From Candidatus Paracaedibacteraceae bacterium (GTDB lineage Bacteria; Pseudomonadota; Alphaproteobacteria; UBA6184), in assembly GCA_024236035.1 (NCBI GenBank), contig JACKLG010000002.1, forward strand, positions 1-64,000: DNA of 64,000 bases, written 5' to 3'. This document shows positions 1-8,258 of this stretch, piece after piece. Position numbers and translations under genes: made by a program. Within the stretch, counting starts at the first letter, position 1. Each line of letters starts with the position of its first letter. The notes under the pieces were generated by a model. It did no database searches. It was given only the letters and a program-made list of their open reading frames with translations, and was not told the origin of the DNA.

Positions 1-504
1 CAGGAAAGTCGACCTACACTTGAATTTATTTTAAAGTCAATGTTAACTACGCCCCTAAGTTTTTACGAAGACTTACTAAAGAATATTAAATTCGCGGTAT
101 TAACTATTAAAACATTAGAAGAGTTTTTAGAAGAAAAATTTAAGGAAGATGCTGTTACATTAAAAAACTTTGATGCTTACTTGGTCCAGATAGAAACTTA
201 CGCTGAAGAAGCACTAATTCAAAAAAAAGCATATGCTGACAAATCACCCCAGGAAGAGGAAGAGGTTTTAGTTGAGGAGGTGCATTCTTTTGATTATGAA
301 CAATTGAAGAATATTACTTCAAAACAATTGTACGAGCTATTGGAGAAGCTGGCAGAAAGACTGGAAGAGTTAGAACCGAGTTCTCCTTCTCATAAACTCC
401 TACGCAAGGCTATCGAATGGGGAAATATGAGCACAACAGATTTTGTACATGAATTAGCTCGCAATAATATTAATCCATCCGAGCTTGCAAAATTGTTAAC
501 CTAA
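1..504 (+). CDS. TssA-like type VI secretion protein, C-terminal part (partial)
   Basis: The reading frame is open from the first base of the window, so this is the 3' end of a longer gene; the first internal Met is at 40. The visible 167 residues are helical and acidic. They end with a segment reading EPSSPSHKLLRKAIEWG followed by an aromatic/hydrophobic helix and a short Asn/Asp-rich turn. That Pro-Ser-Ser-Pro plus Leu-Leu-Arg-Lys-Ala pattern is the signature of the C-terminal region of ImpA/TssA family proteins, which cap or nucleate the T6SS sheath at the baseplate. The presence of tssB, tssC and hcp at 40-42.6 kb supports the call. The N-terminal ImpA domain lies outside the window, so the identification rests on one motif and the genome context. 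Confidence 0.6.
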   Translation, partial: QESRPTLEFILKSMLTTPLSFYEDLLKNIKFAVLTIKTLEEFLEEKFKEDAVTLKNFDAYLVQIETYAEEALIQKKAYADKSPQEEEEVLVEEVHSFDYEQLKNITSKQLYELLEKLAERLEELEPSSPSHKLLRKAIEWGNMSTTDFVHELARNNINPSELAKLLT

Positions 505-547
505 TCTTTATTCCTAAGTAAGTATATTTGCTTAATAGGAGAGAGAT

Positions 548-1108
548 CTAACACGTACCTGTTTCCAAACTAATGCTTCCCTTTCCTGACCCCATTTTCT
601 TTACCAAATCTTCCCATTTGTCATCATCATCGTTGAAAATTAAAGCTTTAGAGCAGGTGGTCCAAAGCCATTTGTTGTCTTTTAATTCTTGTTCTAACTG
701 TCCGTTGTCCCAGTTTGTATATCCCAAAGCAAGCAAAGTGCTTTTAGGGCCTTGATTTTCTCCAATCCGATTTAAAATATCTAAAGTTGCTGTCAGAGAT
801 ATTTCATTATTAATAGCAATAGTTTGTTCATGTTTGTAATCAGGAGAGTGTAGTACAAAACCTCTGCCCATGTCTGTTTCTCCTCCTGTATATAGGGGAA
901 TCTTTTCAGGAAAGTTTTCACTTGTGGGAATGTTTAATTGTTCTAATAAATCATCTAAATACAAAGAAGGTATTTTTTTATTTATGATTAAACCTACTGC
1001 ACCATTTTCGTCATGACCGCAAATTAATATAACAGTCTTGGCTAGTTCTTCTTTTAATGTTGGCATCGCGACTAAAATAGTGCCCACTAATGATGTTTGT
1101 AAGGTCAT
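548..1108 (-). CDS. YqgE/AlgH family (UPF0301) protein
   Basis: A 186-residue protein, the usual length for the family. It starts with the typical segment in which Leu-Val-Gly-Thr-Ile-Leu-Val-Ala-Met-Pro is followed by a buried strand containing GHDENGAVGLIINK, the family hallmark. Later come YTGGETDMGRGFVLHS and the conserved ALGYTNWDNGQLEQEL block. AlgH was first linked to alginate regulation in Pseudomonas, but its biochemical role is unsettled; it is cytosolic. The gene is convergent with the TssA fragment and lies downstream of a pseudogene on the same strand. Identity of the family is secure, function is not. Confidence 0.93.
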   Translation of the reverse strand: MTLQTSLVGTILVAMPTLKEELAKTVILICGHDENGAVGLIINKKIPSLYLDDLLEQLNIPTSENFPEKIPLYTGGETDMGRGFVLHSPDYKHEQTIAINNEISLTATLDILNRIGENQGPKSTLLALGYTNWDNGQLEQELKDNKWLWTTCSKALIFNDDDDKWEDLVKKMGSGKGSISLETGTC

Positions 1109-1276
1109 GGAATATCTCTTTTTATCTAATAAGAGAATATGTCAAAAATATGACCAATAACTTAATAAGGGTTAAATATTTAAGGAGAAACTAAATCAAG
1201 GACTTTGTGAAGGGTTGTAGGGTGAAAAATAAATTACTTTACAGTTGTTGATGTCATAAGATAGTAGGTTTAAAAT

Positions 1277-1735
1277 TTAAAGCAACCCCCCAATACATGC
1301 CGCCGTGGCACATAATTCAGGGGGGATGGAATTTTCTTTTAAGAGCACAGTATTAAGGCCCACAGAAATACATTGTTTCATTTTTGCAAAGGTCTTTGCT
1401 CTTTTTGGAGTGATCCCTTTTCTCCATTTAATAAAATTTTCTTGGGATCGTTTTGGTTTTTCTTGTAATTCTCCCCAGCCACCCTCTTTGAACTGGTCAT
1501 TAATTTCTATGGGTATGCTGTAGAAATCACCAATAATTTTGTTCGTTTGTTGTGCTCTAATTAAAAGACTTGTAATGATAAGATTTATATCTGTTCCTTT
1601 TTAACGTATCTAAAGCAGCATTTGCCCGGCATAAACCTTCTGTATTTAAAGAGGAATGTCGGTATTCCCCATACACAAGCATTGCCTATTCCGGGTTGAT
1701 TCTCTATGACGTATAAAAAAAGGTTTAAGATTCAT
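1277..1735 (-). pseudogene. Broken histidine phosphatase (phosphoglycerate mutase superfamily) gene
   Basis: Reading the minus strand from ATG at 1735 gives FIRHRESTRN and then GNTDIPL, the start of a histidine phosphatase (normally RHGE, then G-x-TDxPL). The frame ends in TAA at 1646-1648. A second frame continues with NTEGLCRANAALDTLK. After an A5 run (1598-1602) a third frame continues with DINLIITSLLIRAQQTNKII, matching the family's S-x-L-x-RA-x-QT block, and then EGGWGELQE (family E-x-x-x-G-x-W). The last frame runs to TAA at 1277. At least two frameshifts are needed, the RHG Gly is Arg, and the second catalytic His near the C-terminus is not visible. It is therefore a decayed gene, unless sequencing errors explain the indels. 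Confidence 0.8.
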
Positions 1736-1748
1736 TAGAGCAAGCTAT

Positions 1749-3665
1749 TTAATAAGAGTTAAAATCATTTACAAATTGCGCAATAGTTCTGACTGGAACA
1801 TCAGATCCTAATTCATCATACAAACGCATCGTGGTTATCACTCTTTTTACGTATTTGCGAGTATCATAAACGGGAAAAGCCTCCAGCCATAAGAAGTCAT
1901 AATCATTTCTAGGAAGCGGTATTTTTTCTAACCATTTTTTTAAGCGGGAGGGCCCCCCATTATAGGCGGCAGTAATTAGGATAGGAGAGTTATTAAACTT
2001 TTCTGCTAGTTCAGATAGGTAGGTTTCGCCTATTTGAAGGCTGCGCAAAGGTTGATTTCCTAAATCCTTATGGCTGCAAGCAATTAGGCCATTAGTAGTA
2101 GTAATGTGTGCTAAAGTAGTTGGCATTATTTGCATAAAACCTATGGCACCCAGGCTATCCTTAATTTTTGGATGAAAGCGACTTTCATTATATACAATGG
2201 CTTGGATCAAATGAGGATTAGGTAGTTTTTTACTTTCAAACTCAACCTTTAACCAATTGTCTTTAACATTAAGATTAACCAGCTTATTGGCTTCTTCATA
2301 ATAATGGAAAGCAAAGTAAGGTATAGAGGTTGCCTTTGTAATGGCTAAACCCAACTGATGTTCCTCTACAGTTTTTAAGGTGTGTGCGAGGTGGTCTAAA
2401 AAAATACTCTTTATTTTGTGATGACCTAGATTATTCATTATTAAGCTCGCCATAACTAACGGTCGATTTATAAAGGCATTCATTTTTCTGGAATTGTTTT
2501 TTAATGCAGGAAGAATTAAAGGTTGTTTTAAGACATCATTTGCCAGTTGACCGTAATATGTTTGAGGATAATGAGCTGCCAAAGTATACCATTTTGTCTT
2601 TTCCATCATATTGCGCCCCCTATCTGCAGAATAGCCAGCCCAGAAAGCATATTGTGCTTTTTCAAATGATGAAGGGGTGAGTTCAAAAGCTTTTTTAAAA
2701 TAATATAAACCTTTAGAGGGTATGTTTAAATATGCTGTTGATAACCAGCCAGATAACCAATGGAACTCTCTATAATATTCTTCTTGTGGGGGGCTAATAC
2801 TTATTCCTGTTTCTGCTAGCTTTAAGGCTTTATTGTATTCTTTTATTAAAACTAATTCCCGCACTACTATGGCACATTCATGCAAAAATTTTCTTGGTAA
2901 TCTGAATGTCCTCTTGGGTTGTGCTGCTAATAAAATTTTATAGGCCCTTACATAATTTTCGTTTTTTCTTAAATGTTGACTTAACGCACATGCTATACCT
3001 GGATGTGTTGTATAAATGCTGGGTACAGCTTTTCCTCTTAAAACATCCATCCAGTATTTGTAAGTAGGTTGTTTGCTTTTAAGAATTAAAGGTATTAATG
3101 CGTTAGCTAAAGTAACATTTTCTTCCCACAATAAGCGTTCTAAGCGTTGTTGGTGACATTTTGGTGTAAGAAGCATTCGATGCTTGGTATAAAAAGTTTT
3201 TTGTTCGGCTAAGGTAAAGTTAAAGCTCACCCAAAAGTTAGTAATTAAATTTCTAACATTCATGGCTTGCCGTTCTCTCGCTGTTAATTTGAACAGAAAA
3301 CTTTCTAAACCATGAATAGTACGTGGGGGATTTTTAGAAAACCATCTTAAAAGGCTAGACTTGGGGGTGTGTAGAGTAATTTTATCTTCTAAATTAACAA
3401 TTAGTTTGTTCCATATAGGCCAATCGGGGTGTTGTATTAAAAAGTCAGTGCCTTCTTCAAAAGATAGATAGTTATTTTTTAAATTTATCCATGTTGCAAT
3501 GGCTCGAGCCACTTTACACTTAGTGGGTATTTGCTTTGTATCAATTTTTGTATCAATGTTTTTTAGAGCTTGTATGCAGCGTAGGTCTAGAGCAGGATCT
3601 GGTATGTTTGCAGAGTTAATATCTATTGTAAGAGTTAGAAAAAAAACAAACTTGAAGCATCCCAT
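1749..3665 (-). CDS. Soluble lytic murein transglycosylase (SLT family), exported
   Basis: This 638-residue protein cleaves the MurNAc-GlcNAc bond of peptidoglycan to form 1,6-anhydro products. I chose ATG at 3665 because it gives a signal peptide (MGCFKFVFFLTLTIDINSA) and avoids running into divergent dapA. The open frame extends upstream to 4055, but that part is antisense to dapA. The long N-terminal and central part is alpha-helical superhelix/TPR-like, as in Slt70. The C-terminal SLT domain carries the catalytic Glu in YNESRFHP (about residue 494), then LGAIGFMQIMPTT, AAYNGGPSRLKKW and the Tyr-rich RKYVKRV end. It acts in the periplasm in wall turnover. Only 45 bases separate its start from dapA. 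Confidence 0.9.
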   Translation of the reverse strand: MGCFKFVFFLTLTIDINSANIPDPALDLRCIQALKNIDTKIDTKQIPTKCKVARAIATWINLKNNYLSFEEGTDFLIQHPDWPIWNKLIVNLEDKITLHTPKSSLLRWFSKNPPRTIHGLESFLFKLTARERQAMNVRNLITNFWVSFNFTLAEQKTFYTKHRMLLTPKCHQQRLERLLWEENVTLANALIPLILKSKQPTYKYWMDVLRGKAVPSIYTTHPGIACALSQHLRKNENYVRAYKILLAAQPKRTFRLPRKFLHECAIVVRELVLIKEYNKALKLAETGISISPPQEEYYREFHWLSGWLSTAYLNIPSKGLYYFKKAFELTPSSFEKAQYAFWAGYSADRGRNMMEKTKWYTLAAHYPQTYYGQLANDVLKQPLILPALKNNSRKMNAFINRPLVMASLIMNNLGHHKIKSIFLDHLAHTLKTVEEHQLGLAITKATSIPYFAFHYYEEANKLVNLNVKDNWLKVEFESKKLPNPHLIQAIVYNESRFHPKIKDSLGAIGFMQIMPTTLAHITTTNGLIACSHKDLGNQPLRSLQIGETYLSELAEKFNNSPILITAAYNGGPSRLKKWLEKIPLPRNDYDFLWLEAFPVYDTRKYVKRVITTMRLYDELGSDVPVRTIAQFVNDFNSY

Positions 3666-3710
3666 AAAGGGGCGTATAGTGTTGAAAAATTCAAATAAAG
3701 GTTTCCCTAG

Positions 3711-4607
3711 ATGTTGAGCGGTGTATTGACAGCGTTGGTAACCCCATTTAAAGATGGGAAAGTAGATTTTCAAGCACTGGAGCGGCTTGTAGAGTGGCAG
3801 GTTTCTAGTGGTATTAATGGGTTGGTTCCTTGTGGAAGTACAGGTGAGTTTGCTAGCTTGTCGGCTGATGAACAAAAGCAAATTTTGCAGACGGTTGTTG
3901 GGTTGGTCAAAGGACGAGTTCCTGTAATTGCAGGAGCTAGCGATATTAACCCTTATAAAGTAATAGAATTGGCGCAACAGGCTATGGAATGCGGTGTAGA
4001 TGCGGTGATGGTAGTCGCACCTTATTATGTGAAGCCAACGCAGGAACAAATTCATAATTTTTATACTCTTATTGATGATGCTTTGAAGTTTCCATTGCTG
4101 TTATATAACAATCCGGGCCGATGTGCTATTAGTATGTCACTAGATATTATTGTAAAATTAGCGAGTCGGTCAACTGTAATTGGTATAAAAGAAGCGGATC
4201 CAGATATTACTCGACCTGCAAAATTATTAAATCATATTAAACGATCTAATTTTTCACTGTTAACAGGTAACTCATCTTCTACCGCAGGTTTTTTAGCTGA
4301 GGGCGGGCACGGGGTTATCTCGGTTACTTCTAACGTAGATCCTGTGCGTTGTGTAAACTTAGTAAAATCTTGGTTCAATATAAATCTTGATGAGTTTGCA
4401 ATATTGCGTCAATCTCTTATTGACTTAGATGAAGCTTTATATTTGGAGCCTGCACCAGCAACAATAAAATATGCACTATCACGGCGTGGACTATGTACTG
4501 ATGAAGTTCGTCCCCCCCTTGGGCAGTTTACAGATAAGCACAAAGAAACGATAGATCGGCTGCTTAGAAAGTTAGAATTAGGAATAATTAAAGATGAGCG
4601 CGACTAA
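3711..4607 (+). CDS. dapA: 4-hydroxy-tetrahydrodipicolinate synthase
   Basis: DapA condenses pyruvate with aspartate semialdehyde, the first committed step of the diaminopimelate/lysine pathway. The 298 residues are family length. Visible motifs are the N-terminal GVLTALVTPF, the substrate loop CGSTGEFASL, the proton-relay Tyr in VVAPYYVKPTQE, LLYNNPGRCAISM, and the Schiff-base Lys in GIKEADPD. The late motif is TGNSSSTAGFLAEGGHGVIS. Its 3' end overlaps smpB by 14 bases, suggesting cotranscription and translational coupling. lysC and dapE elsewhere in the window belong to the same pathway. Confidence 0.97.
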   Translation: MLSGVLTALVTPFKDGKVDFQALERLVEWQVSSGINGLVPCGSTGEFASLSADEQKQILQTVVGLVKGRVPVIAGASDINPYKVIELAQQAMECGVDAVMVVAPYYVKPTQEQIHNFYTLIDDALKFPLLLYNNPGRCAISMSLDIIVKLASRSTVIGIKEADPDITRPAKLLNHIKRSNFSLLTGNSSSTAGFLAEGGHGVISVTSNVDPVRCVNLVKSWFNINLDEFAILRQSLIDLDEALYLEPAPATIKYALSRRGLCTDEVRPPLGQFTDKHKETIDRLLRKLELGIIKDERD

Positions 4608-5055
4608 GACGATTATAAGTCAAAACCGCAAAGCTAGATTTGATTACTTTATCCAGTCCACTATTGAAGCAGGTATTATGCTTGTGGGGTCAGAGGTTAA
4701 ATCTGCAAGGTTAGGACAAGTTAATCTTTCTGAAGGCTTTGTTGGAGAATCAGATGGGGCCTTATATCTGTATCAATCCAACATAGCAACTTATCCTTAT
4801 GCAAATAAATTTAATCATGAGCCAGCGCGGCCGCGCAAATTATTACTTAAAAAGCGAGAAATAACAAAGCTTATGATGAATATACAAAAAAAGGGTATTA
4901 CCGTTGTACCGATATCAATGTATTTTAATGCCAAAGGAAAAATTAAAATCGAACTTGGTTTGGCCCAAGGTAAGAAGCAAGTTGATAAGCGGGCTACAAT
5001 TAAAGAGCGCGACTGGACACGCCAAAAACAGCGTATTCTTAAGGGTGATGAATAG
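4594..5055 (+). CDS. smpB: SsrA (tmRNA)-binding protein SmpB
   Basis: SmpB binds tmRNA and delivers it to stalled ribosomes for trans-translation. The protein has 153 residues. It shows the N-terminal NRKARFDYFI block, GIMLVGSEVKSARLGQVNLSEGF, the KFNHEPARPRKLLL turn, and the GLAQGKKQVDKRATIKERDW segment leading to the basic C-terminal tail that enters the mRNA channel. The start overlaps the dapA end. No tmRNA gene is visible next to it. Confidence 0.97.
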   Translation: MSATKTIISQNRKARFDYFIQSTIEAGIMLVGSEVKSARLGQVNLSEGFVGESDGALYLYQSNIATYPYANKFNHEPARPRKLLLKKREITKLMMNIQKKGITVVPISMYFNAKGKIKIELGLAQGKKQVDKRATIKERDWTRQKQRILKGDE

Positions 5056-5159
5056 AGTTTTAGTTCTTTTTTATTAGTTGTCTTGCGTAAGAGTTGTATT
5101 TATTAATGATCGTTTTTCCTTTATTAATATACTGCTAACTATCCCTAAATATTCAATTT

Positions 5160-8100
5160 ATGAGAGATTTGATGCAACTTACGCTAGGATTTCAATGGGA
5201 GGATTTATATGATCCTGCAAAACTTTCTCAGCTTCACAGGCGCTTTCTAACTAGTTTAGATCCAGAATTATATACTGAAATTTACGTAAATAAAGCTGAG
5301 CCAAAAGATTTTTTGATCCCTTTGGCTATGGCTATTGAAAATTTTGTTGTTGATCTTTTTCAGTTGAGGCAGCAAATTCAAGGCTTTTACGATGCTCATC
5401 ACCAATACAGGTTGGTGAGTCATTTTAAGCGTAATTTTGTGCAGCGAGATGCAATACATGTGTTTTCTGATGTTAAAAATATTGATGGGGATGCGGTTTT
5501 AGCCCGATTATCAAGGCGTTTGGGGCAGGAAATAGATTTTAGGGATGAGGTTGCTTTTGCCCGGCTGGGGCTGGCGGCATTAAGTCGTGACGATCAAGAA
5601 AGCGTTGATTTGTTTAGGAAATATGCGGCTTGGGCGTTTTATTCTGAGGCTGGGCGACAGCGACATCGGGACGGTTTTTTATTTAAAAAACCTGCGCCTA
5701 CAATGCAACACAAGCGGGTTACAATACAACGCGATGGTGATTTTATTAAAAGTCCCAACATTAAGAACCGAATAGGATTTAATTTAACAGATGAAGGGTG
5801 TGGTACCCCGGCTGCTGTGGACGAAGCTTTTTATTGTATCAAATGTCACGAGCGGGAAAAGGATAGTTGTCGAAAAGGTTTTAAAATAGATGACCAGGTA
5901 TTCAAGATGGATGAACATGGTCAACCTTTGGCAGGGTGTCCTTTAGATCAAAAAATTTCAGAAATGAATGTTCTGTTTGAACATGGCCAGTTGATTGCTG
6001 CCCTTGCTGTGGTAACGTTAGATAATCCTATGGTTGCTGCAACGGGGCACCGAATTTGTTATGATTGTTCCCGCAGTTGTATTTTTCAAAAACAGGAACC
6101 CGTAGATATACCTTCTATTGAAACACGGTTATTAAAAGAGGTGTTGTCTTTACCTTATGGGTTTGAAATTTATAGCTTGTTGACGCGGTGGAATCCATTA
6201 AATTTGCAATCACCATATCCCAAAAAAGAATCTGGATATCATTCGTTAATTGTAGGCCAGGGGCCTTCTGGATTTGCATTAGCCCACCTTATGATGCAGG
6301 AAGGGCACAACGTAACTGCAATAGATGGCTTAAAAATAGAACCGTTACCACTGGAATTAAAAGATCCATCTAAACCCATTAAAAATATTTTTGAATATTA
6401 TGAAAATTTATCAGAACGTTACGCGAAAGGTTTTGGTGGGGTTGCTGAATATGGAATTACTGTTAGGTGGGAGAAGAATTTCTTATTTGTTATTCGCCTG
6501 TTGTTAGAGCGTCGGAAGTTATATGAATGTTTGGATGGTGTTCGATTTGGCAGCAGTATTAATTTTGACAGTGCGTTTAATACATATGGGTTTGATCACA
6601 TTGCTTTATGTTTGGGGGCTGGGTCGCCAACGGTGTTGCCATTGGACAATATGACCATACCTGGTGTGCGCTTAGCATCTGATTTTTTGATGGCATTACA
6701 TTTAGGGGATGCTGCAAAGATGGATAGTAAAACCACGTTGCGCATACAATTGCCATTGGGTGTGGTTGGGGCTGGGCTTACTGCGGTGGATACTGCAACG
6801 GAAGCTTTGGCTTATTATCCTGTTCAGGTGATGAATTTTTATTTAAGACACCAACAGATTGTTAATACATATGGTGCTGAGAAAGCTTTGGAAATTAGCC
6901 AGATTGACCCCCAGGTATCCGCAACATTTTTAGAGCATGGACAAATTATATATGAAGAATACTTAGCAGCTGAAGCAGACGGAAGACAGCCAAATTATTT
7001 GCCGTATTTAAATGAGTGGGGTGGTGTGATTCTGTTTTATCGTAATGCGATTCAGCAAGCTCCATCTTATAAATTAAACCCTAATGAATTAAAAGGTGCT
7101 TTGGCTGAAGGCGTAAATTTTGTTGAGTATGCAGTGCCTACTTCTATTATTCCTGACAAGGATAATCGGTTAGATGCGGTAGAGTTTAATATTAAGGGTG
7201 AAGCCAAAAAGTATCCAATGAAAACTTTATTGGTTGCGGCGGGTACAAAGCCGAATACGGTATTAGCACAAGAGTTTGAAGAGCTTAAATTAGAGGGAAG
7301 CTTTTTTAAGCCGTTAGATAACCAACCATTTTTTGTTTCAGATATTTTTGATGGTAGATGTGTATCGTATTTGGGGGATTTACATCCTGAGTATACGGGA
7401 AGTGTTGTAAAGGCATTGGCAAGTGCCAAGGTGGCGATGCCAGCGATACATGCAGCCATGATGAAAAACCCACCCAAGGGAACGGTTTTTGTTAGGGACA
7501 ATTTTATTAGCGTCGTGAATAAGATGGACGTTAAGGACGACATAATAGATTTGCAGGTATATTCGCCGGCAGCTGCAGCAGCGTATAAACCAGGGCAGTT
7601 TTTTAAGCTGCAACCTTATGGAGAAGGATTTACTGAATCTGTGCCTTTGTCGCCTGTTTGTGTTGACAAAGATGCGGGAAAGATTGATTTTAAGATTAAA
7701 ACGGTGGGAGCAACAACCCGTTTATTGTCAGGCATTAAATTAAATCAAAGGGTTTATTTAATGGGGCCTGCGGGGTCTAAATTAAACATACCTTTACATC
7801 ACCGAATTTTATTTATTGCTGACCCTAGTAATAATGTTGATGTGACGGCACCCATTAGGAAGCATATACCTAATTTACACCATCAAATAGTGGCTGAGAT
7901 AAATGCAATAAAGCCTGAAGATTTTATAGGGTTTGATAGCATTTTTGTTTTAGGGTCTGTTGAATTTATTGAAAGCTTTAAGGCAGCATATCAAGGAAAG
8001 CTGCCATGTTATACATTTGTATATACGCGGTTGCAATGCATGATGAAACAAGTGTGTGCCCAATGTATTTATACCGTGAAAGATTCTGATGGCTTTGTGT

Positions 8101-8258
8101 CTGTTAAGTTTGGCTGTGCGAATAGTATTGAAACTGTAGATAAAATTTCCTATTCTGCTATAAATAAAAGGAATAAAAATGAAGCATTGGAAGAGGCTGT
8201 TTTGGGTTGTATTGGTTTTGACCAACCTGCCGATGTCTTGCGCAGAAAATCCCCATAA
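5160..8258 (+). CDS. Large fused Fe-S flavoprotein: GltD-like NAD(P)/FAD oxidoreductase plus FNR/PyrK-like domain
   Basis: A 1032-residue protein. Residues 1-220 are not recognised. A cysteine cluster follows (CIKCHEREKDSC, a lone GCPLDQKISEMN, then CYDCSRSCIF), resembling the N-terminal 2x[4Fe-4S] module of glutamate synthase small subunit. Next are an FAD-binding Rossmann motif (VGQGPSGFALAHLM) and a second nucleotide motif (GVVGAGLTAVDTATEAL). From about residue 780 a ferredoxin-reductase-like domain has YKPGQFFKLQPYG, and a C-terminal CMMKQVCAQC plus a later Cys resembles the PyrK [2Fe-2S] motif. The architecture suggests electron bifurcation or NAD(P)H-to-ferredoxin transfer, but the substrate cannot be told. 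ATG at 5172, preceded by GAGAG, is an alternative start. The 3' end overlaps the next gene by 80 bases. Confidence 0.75.
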   Translation: MRDLMQLTLGFQWEDLYDPAKLSQLHRRFLTSLDPELYTEIYVNKAEPKDFLIPLAMAIENFVVDLFQLRQQIQGFYDAHHQYRLVSHFKRNFVQRDAIHVFSDVKNIDGDAVLARLSRRLGQEIDFRDEVAFARLGLAALSRDDQESVDLFRKYAAWAFYSEAGRQRHRDGFLFKKPAPTMQHKRVTIQRDGDFIKSPNIKNRIGFNLTDEGCGTPAAVDEAFYCIKCHEREKDSCRKGFKIDDQVFKMDEHGQPLAGCPLDQKISEMNVLFEHGQLIAALAVVTLDNPMVAATGHRICYDCSRSCIFQKQEPVDIPSIETRLLKEVLSLPYGFEIYSLLTRWNPLNLQSPYPKKESGYHSLIVGQGPSGFALAHLMMQEGHNVTAIDGLKIEPLPLELKDPSKPIKNIFEYYENLSERYAKGFGGVAEYGITVRWEKNFLFVIRLLLERRKLYECLDGVRFGSSINFDSAFNTYGFDHIALCLGAGSPTVLPLDNMTIPGVRLASDFLMALHLGDAAKMDSKTTLRIQLPLGVVGAGLTAVDTATEALAYYPVQVMNFYLRHQQIVNTYGAEKALEISQIDPQVSATFLEHGQIIYEEYLAAEADGRQPNYLPYLNEWGGVILFYRNAIQQAPSYKLNPNELKGALAEGVNFVEYAVPTSIIPDKDNRLDAVEFNIKGEAKKYPMKTLLVAAGTKPNTVLAQEFEELKLEGSFFKPLDNQPFFVSDIFDGRCVSYLGDLHPEYTGSVVKALASAKVAMPAIHAAMMKNPPKGTVFVRDNFISVVNKMDVKDDIIDLQVYSPAAAAAYKPGQFFKLQPYGEGFTESVPLSPVCVDKDAGKIDFKIKTVGATTRLLSGIKLNQRVYLMGPAGSKLNIPLHHRILFIADPSNNVDVTAPIRKHIPNLHHQIVAEINAIKPEDFIGFDSIFVLGSVEFIESFKAAYQGKLPCYTFVYTRLQCMMKQVCAQCIYTVKDSDGFVSVKFGCANSIETVDKISYSAINKRNKNEALEEAVLGCIGFDQPADVLRRKSP

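Noticed and set aside
1305..1523. Plus-strand 72-residue frame
   Set aside because: It is antisense to the decayed histidine phosphatase frames, which show conserved motifs on the minus strand.
3666..4055. N-terminal extension of the transglycosylase frame
   Set aside because: It is fully antisense to dapA, and the inner Met at 3665 supplies a signal peptide.
7067..7543. 158-residue minus-strand frame
   Set aside because: It is antisense to the flavoprotein coding region.
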